A stretch of DNA of 64,000 nt from Panicum virgatum (taxonomy: Eukaryota; Streptophyta; Magnoliopsida; Poales; Poaceae), in contig NC_053138.1 of assembly GCF_016808335.1 (NCBI RefSeq), forward strand, positions 51,738,951-51,802,950. The letters run 5' to 3'. Below, one piece after another: positions 1 to 11,600 of this stretch. Under the pieces are notes generated by a model. It did not search any database, had not been told where the DNA came from, and worked only from the letters and a program-made list of their open reading frames with translations. The stretch's first letter is position 1, and each line of letters opens with the position of its first letter. The translations under genes were made by a program, and so were the position numbers.

Positions 1-1218
1 GACCGAAAACATTTATTTTAGCCCAAGGATGGAAATCAAACAATCATAGATCCACAAACATGCACATAAACTATGCACCTGAAAATTTTTCAGTGGACTA
101 CACATACAAAGAGTAATCTACTGAATAAATTTCATAATTTTTAGAGTAACGAAACAACCGGTATTAAATAAACTAGCTTAAACACAACCCAAAATTTTAG
201 CAGGGGCAAAAGTGACATTTGCCATGCATAAATATTTTTCCTCTGAAGATCTTGATCTAAGCAACCCAACAAAATTTAGTTGGCATTTTTCTGATTTTTC
301 TATGATTTACTACGATTTTCCAAAGTTCACTGTTTTGAAACTAAAAAGGAAATGAACTTTTGCAGTTAGACCCCTGTAAAGATTTGGGGATTCGCAGAAA
401 TGCCCCTGGCCGGATTGAAATAGGGGAGGGGACAGAGAGGGCGGCGCCGTCGTTTCCTGGCAAGGGTGAGGCTCGCCGGTGGCGAGGGAGGGGTGGAGAG
501 GCTAGAGTAGGTCGTGCTCTACCTTGGGGTGGCCTTGGCGCGGGTTGGGACGGCCGGAGGCGGCGGCTCTACGAGCTCCGGCGAGCGGCAAAGGCGGCCA
601 GTGATGGCGAGCGCAATTCGGCCGAGGAACGGCTCAATCGAGCTCGTGGAGGGGTGGGACAGGTGCGGGGCGAAGCTAGGGAGCTCGGGGCGCGAATGAT
701 TCGAGCGGGGGCGGCGAGGGGTGGCCGGAGCAATGCCAGCGGCGGGCTCTGCTCACTCTGCTCGGCACGAGCTCGAAGAAGGAGAAGGGGAGGGGAAAAT
801 GATGTTGGGCACCGCGAGCGTATAAGGATAGTGCACGGAGGGAGAGGATCGCCAGCGCACGCGACGCGTGGAGTCGCTGGCGTCGGTCGCGGTAAGGGCG
901 TCGACGAGCACAGTGTCGCACAGTGAAAACACAGTGAACATTTTGACCAATTTTTGACCCGATTTTGACCATCCCGAACTCAAAATTTCATATAAGAACT
1001 TGAAATTTGGCTAAAATAGAAATTATAGAGGAAGAGAAGATCTACAACTTTTGTTTTGGGCGAAAGTTGATTTGGAGCTTGAATTAGGGAGAAAAACGTG
1101 CTCAAATTCCTGCGAGGTTTAAGTAATACAACGGTCATTAGGAAGCTAATGACATTACTTAACCATAGTTAGCGATTAAACATGTGATTAGCGCTAGGAT
1201 TAACACAGGGGTGTTACA
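1..1218 (-). repeat. 3' LTR (partial) of the non-autonomous element
   Basis: This stretch is co-linear with 7139-8273 at high identity and ends at the same TGTTACA. On the minus strand it begins TGTAACACCCCTG, the usual start of grass Gypsy LTRs. The GC-rich part around 400-900 opens several overlapping reading frames on both strands; the second copy carries them with frame-disrupting indels, so they are not treated as genes. Confidence 0.85.
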
Positions 1219-1235
1219 GCCCTTTCTCCTTAAAA
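1219..1235 (-). other. Polypurine tract next to the 3' LTR
   Basis: On the minus strand the purine-rich AAGGAGAAAGGGC runs directly into the LTR start TGTAACACC. It is preceded by ATCTCGGGACGAGATT, the same sequence that precedes the PPT of the autonomous chromovirus at 35535-35568. This fixes the element's orientation. Confidence 0.75.
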
Positions 1236-1341
1236 GAATCTCGTCCCGAGATTCACGTGCGTAAGTGACAAAATAGGGAGGGAAGATGTTCGTTAACCAA
1301 GGATATTAACACTATCCTGAAATTACCTTCCTCAAACTAAC

Positions 1342-2082
1342 TTACCTTCGGAAGCTTTCTTGGGGGGTAGCGCATTCAGCGTGAATCATCCCTTCACGAA
1401 GGTACCAAGTACAAGATTTTTCTCTATCGCATTGCTTATTGGACCTCTGACCTTGTGTAGGTGGTTCGTACTGTGCAGCTAACATCCAAAGTAGATGGCT
1501 TGAGTAGCCTCCCGACATACGAATATCGGATAGTATATTTGTCCAGTTCAGATTATTAGAGGTGCTAACCGAATTCGGTGGATCTTTCCAAGTGGATGAA
1601 CGGCAATCCCGGATAAAATGGCCGTATTCCCCACACTTGAAACAAGGTTGACAACCGGTGCAGCGACATTTCTTCTTTGACCTCATTGAACCCCGAACAG
1701 GGGAGCGAGTTCTTGCTCTTATGGTTGGGTCGACATCAGTAGTATTGCTAGCTTGCCTTCTACCACGTGGAAGGAATTCTGTGCATGTAATTTCCCACCC
1801 ACTCAAATCTATGTCGTATCCACTGCTCTTGACAGCCATACACTCTACATGGGGATCATTAAGTTCCATCGGAAGTTGTGATGGTGGCATTAAGGAGTCC
1901 GAGTAAACATGCTGTGTCTCCTCTTGCTTCCCATTTATTTTCAGTCTGGGGTTAGCATATTCTTTGGATACTTCGTTGTGATCACTTTTCTTTTTGCTGG
2001 AGCTGCTTCGTAGACAGGGGTGGTCGTACATCTTACAGCAGTGGCAAGGCTCAAATTGCCTCATTGGTGCTTCGGTTATCAT
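1342..2082 (-). CDS. Zinc-knuckle (CCHC) protein of the non-autonomous element
   Basis: A 246-residue reading frame is the only substantial ORF in the element's interior and lies about 120 bp inside the PPT, so it is at the 3' end rather than where gag normally sits. Around residues 143-156 it carries a CX2CX4HX4C zinc knuckle (CFKCGEYGHFIRDC), preceded by a basic stretch with RSKKKCRC. The rest is low in recognisable domains: a polar N-terminus with CHCC and a Ser/Lys run, and no protease DTG or RT motifs. A zinc knuckle suggests nucleic-acid binding, as in Gag nucleocapsid domains. Whether it is a Gag remnant or an accessory protein cannot be decided. The true start could be at either of the first two Met codons (residues 1 and 7). 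Confidence 0.5.
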   Translation of the reverse strand: MITEAPMRQFEPCHCCKMYDHPCLRSSSSKKKSDHNEVSKEYANPRLKINGKQEETQHVYSDSLMPPSQLPMELNDPHVECMAVKSSGYDIDLSGWEITCTEFLPRGRRQASNTTDVDPTIRARTRSPVRGSMRSKKKCRCTGCQPCFKCGEYGHFIRDCRSSTWKDPPNSVSTSNNLNWTNILSDIRMSGGYSSHLLWMLAAQYEPPTQGQRSNKQCDREKSCTWYLREGMIHAECATPQESFRR

Positions 2083-4783
2083 GTTGTCGGAGGGTAGAAG
2101 GTTAATGTGCCCCTGACCAGAGTCCTTCCTACTGCTTCCCGCTGCATACTCCCTTATTCACCTAAGGAACAGAATAAAGTTGGAGACATCTTTAGCAGTA
2201 TGATAACTTCTATTTCAGGAGGGCTCACATAAATGACATACACACAAACAGCCGTAACTAACACTGCATACCAGAGTTTCTAGCTCCAACTTAAGCAAGG
2301 TGGTTTAGAGAACTCAAGGTTACGCATGCAGTTCAAAACCAGGATTTCCTAATAAGGTGAAAGGAACTTCCTTTTTGCGTGCAGCTGGGGATGCCTCCCG
2401 ATGATGGCAATTGCTTTTAAGTGAACACCCGAACTCGATTCTTACACGACTCTTCAATTAGAATGGAGAATTGAGCCGTGCAAGGTTTTCAGATCCGAAA
2501 GAAAATTTGACCGAACAAGGTATGATGATGAGACAGAGTGGTGAGTTCTCACAAGGCTGAGATCATCACATGAGGAAAACAATATCGATGAGATTCATCA
2601 CAAGGCTTACGGATGTCAAGCGAGGAGAACACAAAAGAATGGTGTAGAAGGAGATTTTGGAACATCCTTGCTTAGGATTTTATTATCTGACTGAGTTGGA
2701 GGATGCTAGTTGTAAAACATATTTATTTATGCCAATGCAATCAAGGAATAATGACAAAATATTCCAACTCAGTGGGCAGATGCTCGATAACCATGATAAT
2801 GATGCACTCTTGAGATGTATGATTGCAATGCTGGTATAATAAAATGATGGATGAAATGGTGCATATGACACAATGCAATTGTCACGATGCTGACCCAATG
2901 ATGCATACACCATGATGCAAAGATGACGATGCTCTTGTGTGATACTCGCCCTGAGATGCATGGGTATGATGCACACACATATGAGTTGAGGATGCACATG
3001 ATACGTACCCCGTACCCATTCTTTCGGAACTAAACCTCGTTAACCTTACACTCTTGAGTGAGGTCCGAATAGTTAGGACACTAGTAAGGTTGCATAAAAG
3101 GGGTTTGCAGTGAGTTATGTCACATATACCTTGGCACCAGCGCGCTCCTAGTGGCTCAATCATATGGCTACAGCGCACATGAGGCCCTAGGTTCCATCGC
3201 GGCATCATGGTTATGTGTCTAAAACACCACCACAAGAAATCAAGAGTAGCAACCCAATAGTGCCAGCAATGACAAGATAGGTTTAAGAAACCGAAGGCAA
3301 CTCGAAGTTCTACTCGGGCATACCCGTTAGTTAGCCCACATTTTCTCGATGACGATGATGCAACACCATGCACTGATCAATGATGTGAAATGATGTGATG
3401 CATGACGGTTGCAATAACTGCAATTAAAAGATTATTTTATCATGAATCTTTTTAATTTATCCAAAACTAACTGAGCAAAAAATGAAGGTACAAGGTTCAG
3501 GTATTAGAGTCAAAATAGCCAACAATACAGGGTACAACATCAATAGAGGGTAGAATGATCACTGAGCGATGGATTTTAGGATTTTGTTGACAATCATCAT
3601 GGATTAGCTATAATAAAAAGCACAATGCATTTGCCGAAATAGATTCAAGGCAAGGATCAAGGGTTTGTTTTGGATTACAATCTAAGATCAACAGTAAGGT
3701 TCGCACAAGATCCACAACCACTAACTCACAAAAGATCTTCTCGACTCAAGATTAGAGTAGCAGATTATGTTGGTTCCACTATTACAACACAAAAAACTAA
3801 GCGGACATGCAGGAAAAAACGACACATTTCAGTAAAATGATGCAACAAGCAAGACGATCAACCAACCCAAGCTATGCCATGATGCATGCACGTTCTATCG
3901 TTCCTCACCAACAAATACCAATAACTAGGCATACGAAGACAATTGGTGGCACAATACGTACTCTCCCTATATATACTAGTCGTTTTTACGTTCAAAGCTT
4001 ACGTAACGTGGTTAGTGTACATGCAGACAAACACAAGATATAAAGAGATATATAAATCCATTTCTGGACCCTTCGTGCCAGCACACACGAACGGCCCCCA
4101 TGTGTCCCACGCCACACGGGTAACACATATGCAGTTTCTCACATATTCACACATACATTACCATCCACTATAGAGACGGCACCCAAACGTTCGACGCTGA
4201 ATGGGCAGCGCTGCATACGTTACCGAGGCAACGTATTCACTTCCCGTACAAATCGCCTTATGGGACACCCAAGGGTACACGTGTCCCAAGGTACACGGTT
4301 ATGGCCAATTGCATAACGAGTCTTCACCTCGTAACATTGCCTTACGAGATGGCCGTGATTACAATCACACGGTAAGAAATCCGCACTCCATATCAGGTGG
4401 CAGATAGCGACAGACTCATTTGAATTGAGTCTTATCACCTCCTCGTATGCTCAACATACGGGACCCGCGCACGTATGAAACACGTGGGCTATTCTAAGGA
4501 CTACCAAGAATACTCACCTTACTTATCTTAACATAGGTGCGTCGTTACAGAATAATAGTTGTGCACAAAAGTAAGGTTTAACGAAAAGTAAATGCTAGAA
4601 GTGCTGGAATAAAATAGATACATAGATGCCACCTAATTAATAAAACCTAAACAGGGCATACGAGCTATCCATCTTATTCCTTAGCGCATCTAGCGTCAAA
4701 TTTTTCAAAACCAACAAGTTTACTAGTTAAATATCAGTTTTAAACAAAATTAAGTGTGCAAGTAATCACCCCCAGTGTGTTTC
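2083..4783. other. Non-coding interior of the non-autonomous element
   Basis: About 2.7 kb of AT-rich sequence between the zinc-knuckle ORF and the primer-binding site. Only short ORFs occur and none resembles a known domain. Around 2800-3000 and 3340-3410 the sequence is dense in ATGATG/GATGCA words. This length of non-coding interior is typical of LARDs. Confidence 0.6.
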
Positions 4784-4796
4784 GGTTCTGATACCA
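4784..4796 (-). other. Primer-binding site (initiator Met tRNA type)
   Basis: The minus strand reads TGGTATCAGAACC two bases after the LTR end TGTCACA. It matches the 3' end complement of initiator methionine tRNA with one difference from the usual TGGTATCAGAGCC. It marks the inner edge of the 5' LTR at 4799. Confidence 0.85.
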
Positions 4797-4798
4797 GT

Positions 4799-7700
4799 TG
4801 TGACAGAACCGCCCAAATTAAACCGGCTGAAGTGCGCTAACTATCATCTTAATGGTTAATCAAGTTACCACGCACTTAAAACAGTGTAATCTGAACGTCT
4901 GTCGGGTTAAGGATCGAAAAACACTGGAAGTCTCGCACGAAGACGTTTTACAAGCAGACAAGTTCTCAAATTTAAATTTACAAAGGGAAGTTTTACAAAC
5001 AAGTTTACGTAAAATATTAGAGTTCAAAATGCAGCGGAAATTAAAAAGAAGTTTAGTTTAGAAACACAACAATAACTACGATGACGTGAGGACGTCATAT
5101 CGAGCCCACCGGTGTGAATCCTGGTTAGCTCCAACCAGCAACAAATACCTGAAAACAGGAGAACAACAAACCCTGAGTGTACTAATACTCAGCAAGGCTT
5201 ACCCGACTATGGTATATACTTAGCCGACTCCTAGACATGCAGGCTTTTGGCTCTGGGGTTTGTTTTGCTGAAAAGCTACTAATACTGGATCCTTACTTTT
5301 AATATTTTAGCTCGAGTTTAATGTACAGATAACAACTAGATTTGCGTAAATATCTAGAGCAGACATGGTATATCACATTATATTTTTCCAAGAGTAGCAC
5401 AAACATAACTCATCCTACTTCCCTTCTCATTCCACTTCTTTACTACGATGCGACACAGTGACCAAGGTTCTCTTAACCGAGAGAGACAGCAAATCAATCC
5501 GATTTAACCTTGCAAGGTGGACCTAACTCACATGACACATGCAAACCATGCCGGGCCACACGCGTCAACTGTTCCCATCATCACCCCGACGTCTGAATCA
5601 CGCCGGCCAAAACCCGGGTGAAGGGTCCCTCACAGCGAACTCCCAGAGAACTAGGAGGCGACATACACTCCAACACCCGCCATCATCCCACTCCCAGAGT
5701 AGCAGGTCGCGATTAAAACTATCGTTGCAAATTAGGTAATTAACTTACCGGTTTCGACTACCTCCTACTTCCGGCATATGATTAGTACTGTTCAAACTCG
5801 GTCAACAATGCCAACAACGGTACGGTCCTCAATCGACACAGGCGGAGGCTTACTTTCCATCCATTTCATATCCATAACCAAATCATCTCCGCCTGGTCTC
5901 CATTTCTCTTCTCTCATTGATTCATTCTCAAACCACATTGCCATAAGTAGCAAAAATCTATAGCTCGCGAGTGACAACAATCACTCGACTTCTACCGGAT
6001 CCTAGTTAAGCATGGCAATACTAACGACACATGTATACTAGTATAGACTCATAGGTACCTAGGGAGAAACATGCATACTAGGGTTCCATACAACTCCTAA
6101 AAACATAAATGCACAAATACTTAAATAAACATTGAATACTCAAATTAGGGGTTATGCTCCGGGGCTTGCCTGGGATTAACACTGAATTAGTTAGTGTTGG
6201 TTAGATGATATTCGCTTGGTGAACATCTTCCTTTGGTCATGCACATCGGGTCCATCCATCCATCTAGATGCGTCCACCGTTACACCATCTTCTGGCTCGG
6301 CTCCAACCTTGCCCTTCAAATCCACGCGTCGCACATCTAGCGTACCTAGGTGAGATGCAACGATGCAAGTGCATGAACTTAAGAAAAACACCACATGATG
6401 CATTTAAAAGGCATACAAAACAAGCATAAGGTCACAGTTGCATGGGTGTTGATAATGCAATGCAATGCAATGCGATTAAAAAGAAGGACATGACTGGGCA
6501 ATCATTTATCGAGCAAGCATCGCATACACACTCAAAAGGCAAACTGGGTTGGTGCTACAACACGAGAGTTCATTCAAATATTTTAGCCTGAAGTGTTTCC
6601 TACTAAAAAGCATTACTAGCTTGCTTAGAAAAGGCTAAGCAAAGATATAAAGCAAGAAAGAACAATTAGGACAATTTATTTAACTAGCAAGTCACAAAAG
6701 TAAATTAAATAAAAGCAACCCATGAACTAGTTCTCAAGAGGTTAACATAATTTATACAAAACTAACACAAATTGTTGAAATTAACAAGCTACCATGATTT
6801 TCCAGCATTTATTGATAATAGTAGGTAATTAAATTTAACCCCAACATGACATACAAGTTAACTTAACTCAAATCATTGCAAGCACTCACCAATAAGAATT
6901 TGCCAAACCTGTCTAGTCAAACAAGAGTTAATATGATTTACCCAAAAATGACATAACTTGATGGATTGAATCATGCAGAAAGGAATTGCTTAGCAATGCT
7001 TTTGGAAAAAGAAAGCTATAGCTGGGAACTAAACAAATACAAAAACTTAACTTGCAGCCATGTTTTAGTAACAAAAATTAACTGGCATGATAAGATATTG
7101 GTAAAGAGTGTAATAAAAATTTATCAACATTTATCGGTGACCAAAAACATTTATTTTAGCCCAAGGATGGAAATCAAACAATCATAGATCCACAAACATG
7201 CACATAGACTATGCACCTAAAATTTTTTTAGTGGACTACACATACAAAGAGTAATCTACTGAATAAATTTCATAATTTTTAGAGCAACAGAACTACCGGT
7301 ATTAAATAAACTAGCTTAAACACAACCCAAAATTTTAGCAGGGGCAAAAGTGACATTTGCCATGCATAAATATTTTTCTCTGAAGATCTTGATCTAAGCA
7401 ACCCAACAAAATTTAGTTGGCATTTTTTTGATTTTTCTATGATTTACTACAATTTTCCAAAGTTCACTGTTTTGAAACTAAAAAGGAAATGAACTTTTGC
7501 AGTTAGACCCCTGTAAAGATTTTGGGATTTGCAGAAATGCCCCTGGCCGGATTGAAACAGGAGAGGGGACAGAGAGGGCGGCGCCGCCTTTTCCCGGCGA
7601 CAGTGAGGCTCGCCGGCGGCGAGGGAGGGGTGGAGAGGCTAGAGTAGGTCGTGCTCTACCTCGGGGTGGCCTTGGCGCGGGTTGGGACGGCCGGAAGTGG

Positions 7701-8273
7701 CGGCTGTACGAGCTCCGGCGAGCACAAATGGCGGCCGGTGATGGTGAGCGCGATTCGGCTGGGGAACGGCTCAATCGAGCTCGTGGAGGGGCGGGACAGG
7801 TGCGGGGCGAAGCTAGGGAGCTCGGGGCGCGAAGGATTCGAGCGGGGGCGGCGAGGGGTGGCTAGATCAATGCCGGTGGCGGGCTCTGCTCACTCTGCTC
7901 GGCACGAGCTCGAAGAAGGAGAAGAAGGGGAGGGGAAAACGACGCGTGGAGTTGCCGGTGTCGGTCGCAGTATGGGCGTCAGCGAGCACAGTGTCGCACA
8001 CTGAAAACACAGTGAACATTTTGACCGATTTTTTACCCGATTTTGACCATCCCGAACTCAAAATTTCATATAGAAATTGTAGAGGAAGAGAAGATCTACA
8101 ACTTTTGTTTTGGGCGAAATTTGATTTGGAGCGTGAATTAGGGAGAAAAACGTGCTCAAATTCCTGCTAGGTTTAAGTAATAACAATGGTCATTAGGAAG
8201 CTAATGACATTACTTAACCATAGTTAGCAATTAAACATGTGATTAGCGCTAGGATTAACACAGGGGTGTTACA
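4799..8273 (-). repeat. 5' LTR of the non-autonomous element (3475 bp)
   Basis: It is bounded by TGTGACAG at 4799 (next to the PBS) and TGTTACA at 8273. On the minus strand it runs TGTAACACC...CTGTCACA. Positions 7139-8273 duplicate window positions 1-1218. Around 5175-5200 it carries the GAGTGTAC...ACTCAGCAAGG stem-loop block seen in the other Gypsy LTRs of this window. The GC-rich segment 7500-8000 corresponds to 360-900 of the other copy. Confidence 0.85.
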
Positions 8274-8670
8274 CCTACCTCCTTTTGCCCCCTCTCCTCG
8301 CTCTTGCCATTCGCTGTTGTGCTCTACAGCACCGCCGCCACTGGGTCCGGACTGCCGCCTTCGTCGATCTCCCGCTCCGCCACGCCCTCGCCGTCCTGGA
8401 CCACCTTCGGAGCTTCGCACTGTGGTAGGGAGTCTCTCGGACTTGTTTTCCCTCTCTCCCTTGCCTCCTCGCGATGGCAATTGCTCACTGGAGCAGGACG
8501 CCGCCGCCGCTCGCCGTTGAGGCTGGTGCACCACCTCGCCGACCCCGTGCGCCCTCGTCGACCCCTTCATCACATGCGTCGTCGTCCCCTTGTCCTCCTC
8601 GGCTTTCCTACGCGCAAGGCCGAGCTTCGGACAGCCGTTCGGCCACCACCTGCGACGCCGTTGGCCCCTC
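8274..8670 (+). mobile_element. Left fragment of the outermost Gypsy-type LTR
   Basis: About 400 bp of GC-rich sequence is squeezed between the non-autonomous element and the Copia element. It resumes at 24249 after the Copia insertion, as shown by the CCCTC duplication at 8666-8670 and 24249-24253. Its composition resembles the GC-rich 5' half of the chromovirus LTR at 27600-28400. Overlapping ORFs on both strands look like composition artefacts. Confidence 0.55.
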
Positions 8671-11600
8671 TGAAAGGATCTGGGTGATGCCTAGAGGGGG
8701 GGGGGGGTGAATAGGTGAACCTGAAAAAAATCTTAAAAATTCTTCGCAACGGATTAGTCTGACGGAACTTCTGACCCTGTGAAGGAAGTTCCGACAAAAG
8801 TTAAGAATTTGAACGAAGTACAAGATTTCAGATGAACCTGGGAAAAGTGTTTGAATCAAAAGTTCGCTAATATGTCCTAGAGTAACCTGCAAGTGAACTT
8901 GTACAACGGAACAACACACAAAAGTAGATCGGGCTAAAACAAACTCTAAGTCAACAAGAACAAGATATGAACGTGAAGAACAAGTGACACAAGAAATGTT
9001 CCCAAAGTTCACTCCCACAAAGGAAGCTACGTCTCCGTTGAGGAGCTCACAAAGTGCAGGGTTGCCCTATAACCCCTTTCCTCACCCAATCAACCACCCA
9101 AGGAGGACTGAGTACTTACTATGCAAATCCACGAAGGATTGGGGTAATACAAACTTCCCGGGGCGCACACACACGAGAGGACGCTCCACGGGCAATGCCG
9201 TACCGTCTCGAAGCAAGCTTCAAGAGTAACGAACGCGAATCGAAGAATGGAGATGCTTCAAGTGCTCATGAGAGGGAGGTGGCTGCTCACATAAGTCAAA
9301 ATCTCAGGCCTCACACTCCAAGCTAGCTCTCACCCAAGCCCTAGCTTGAATCTCTCAAGAGATTGGCTCTTGGAGGGAGTGGGGAGGAGTTTTGGAAGCT
9401 TGAGAGTGTGTTTGAGTCGGGGAGAATGAAGCGTCCCCTCATAAGAGAGAACTTAAATGTGATACAAACATCAGTCCCAGGAGGCTGATGCCACATTTAT
9501 TACATCAGATGGTTCATTACCGTACAAACCTCCGAGGAGGACACTCGATACAGATAATAATAATAAGTAACCATGCTACAACATAACACCAGACCGCAAC
9601 CCACATGGGGTCTAGCTCGGGCTCAGAGTCTGCGTCAGCGAAAACATCTCGAACAGGGCCGGTTCCATAGGCAAGGTTGGGTGTAGAATGATAACCCTAC
9701 TCGGCGTCGTCTGGTACGAAGTCTGGGTCTTCTTCTGTAAAAAGTAAGAATGGGGTGAGTACAAACGTACTCAGCAAGTCCAACCACACCCACGGAGGGG
9801 GGTTATATCAGAATAACATGCACAGGTAAAACAAGGATAAGGTTATGGCTTTAATTTGCTAAAAGCTAAATTTTATGCAGGGGTTCGTTTAACCAAAACA
9901 TTTCGGAAAAAACAGTTTTTGTAATGAATAACACGGGGTTTAAGTTTTGAACTGCTACCGGACTCCCCGCCCGTCGTGGCACACGGCACAACTGCCGGAC
10001 ACATTTTCAAAACAACTCACGCTAGCCCATCCCAAGGTAAACACTAGTAGTGAGACCACACCATAACTCGCCCAGTACCGTGGGCACGGACTATTCTAAT
10101 AGATTCTTAACTCTGCAGAGGTGTGCAACTTTACCCAAAAGCGGGTACCACAACACGAGCACCGAAGTGTCGGTGTAGATCCCGACATAGCCATTACCCA
10201 CCTTAGCTAGACCTGATTCGCCATCACGGGATTCACCAAGGGGTCATCGACCTATCTCTGAGGCACGACCGGGGTATAAGCCACACTGAACATATCCCAT
10301 TTCCTTGGTCACCCGTTGCTCTCAGCCCTCCTGATGGCTATCACATCAACTAGTGGGATTCATGCTAAGCCGTTGCCCATTCAACGGTCGAGTGGTTTGC
10401 ACGATAGTGGAGTTAGGTGAGATGTAATACCAACTCGGTCCTTAGGGGTGACAAGATGGATATCTCCCTTCCTTGCCCTACCACAACGGCACGAGCACAC
10501 CAGAAGGCAAATCCGTAGAAATGCCATCCATCCCGTCTAAACTTTCTTTACAAAAAACACCACATTTATCCCATCCCAAATACGCACACATTTTCTTTAT
10601 AAAATAAATCGTATTATGAGTAAAGTCCTAAGCATTCTAGTATCGATTAACGTCCAAGCAAGATCAGACATTAATCTAGGTGGTCAAGGAATGGTTATAA
10701 CAAATCAAGGGGTGGCTATCCAACCGTGTTTTCATGCAAGCAAAACATATGCAATTTTATAAAGCAGGTCATTGGGTTGTGTTTATAAAAACTAGGACAG
10801 AGACATGCATCAAAGGATGGGATTGAACTTGCCATCTTCAAAGCCTTCTGGGATGTCCTGTCCTTCGGGTTCGGGGTCGCGGAACGGGTCCTCGTTCACT
10901 TGCTCACAGTACTGCTCGTTGACGGGCCCTCCTTCGTTCACTCCGTGGTCTACAGCGCACACAAACAAGCACACAATCAATACACAGAAAACAAAGATCT
11001 ATCGTTGAGCTCGAATCGGAAACACATAAGATATGGGGTACGGAGTAATATTTTTGGGTGGATTCCTAATGACATGGTCAAAATTATGTTATGAGAGGTG
11101 TGGTAGAGTTTCGGGTTGATCAGAGTTCATTTGGTGCATGAAATGATAGGTTAACGGGGTGTTTAGGGTTTAAAACAGGGTCCAGGGGCTTGGTTGTAAT
11201 TAAAGAAAGGGCTTAATTAGAAATTTTCAGAAAGGTTTGGGTTATTTTAAAAAGGGTCAGGGCTTATTTATAAATGTTTTCATAAGGTGGGAGGGTCTGT
11301 TTTGAAATATAATAAAAGAAGGGGTTTCTTTTGCAAAATGGTCAAAAGGTGGGAGGTCCCTTTACTGAATATAGAAAAGGGGAGGGGGTTTTGGGCTAAT
11401 TGGCCCTTTCTTCCTCCTCTCTCCACGGGAAAACAGGGGAGGCGGCCCGGGGGGCGTCGGCGGCGCTCGGCCGGTGGCCCTGGGCCTCGGGAACAGCCGG
11501 AGTAGTGGGGAAAAGGGGGAAGGCGACGTGGGAGGTCGATCCCCTCCCTTAATTTGAGGAAATGGTGGCCTGGAGGGGCGGTTCTACGGCGGCGGGTGGC

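Larger units (their letters stand above)
1..8273 (-). mobile_element. Non-autonomous LTR retrotransposon (LARD-like), left end outside window
   Basis: The first 1.2 kb is repeated in direct orientation at 7139-8273, and both copies end in TGTTACA. Between them lie a polypurine tract next to the left copy and a tRNA-iMet primer site next to the right copy, both on the minus strand. The element therefore reads right to left: 5' LTR 4799-8273, internal region 1219-4798, and a 3' LTR from 1218 leftward. The 3.6-kb interior holds one zinc-knuckle ORF and no protease, reverse transcriptase or integrase, so the element must have been mobilised in trans. The base following the right LTR is 8274; the matching target duplication lies outside the window. 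The two LTR copies differ by indels of about 70 and 25 bp as well as substitutions, so it is not very recent. Confidence 0.85.

Noticed and set aside
360..926. 188-codon ORF and its counterpart at 7497-7865
   Set aside because: Both are LTR sequence; the two copies differ by frame-disrupting indels, so no protein is conserved.
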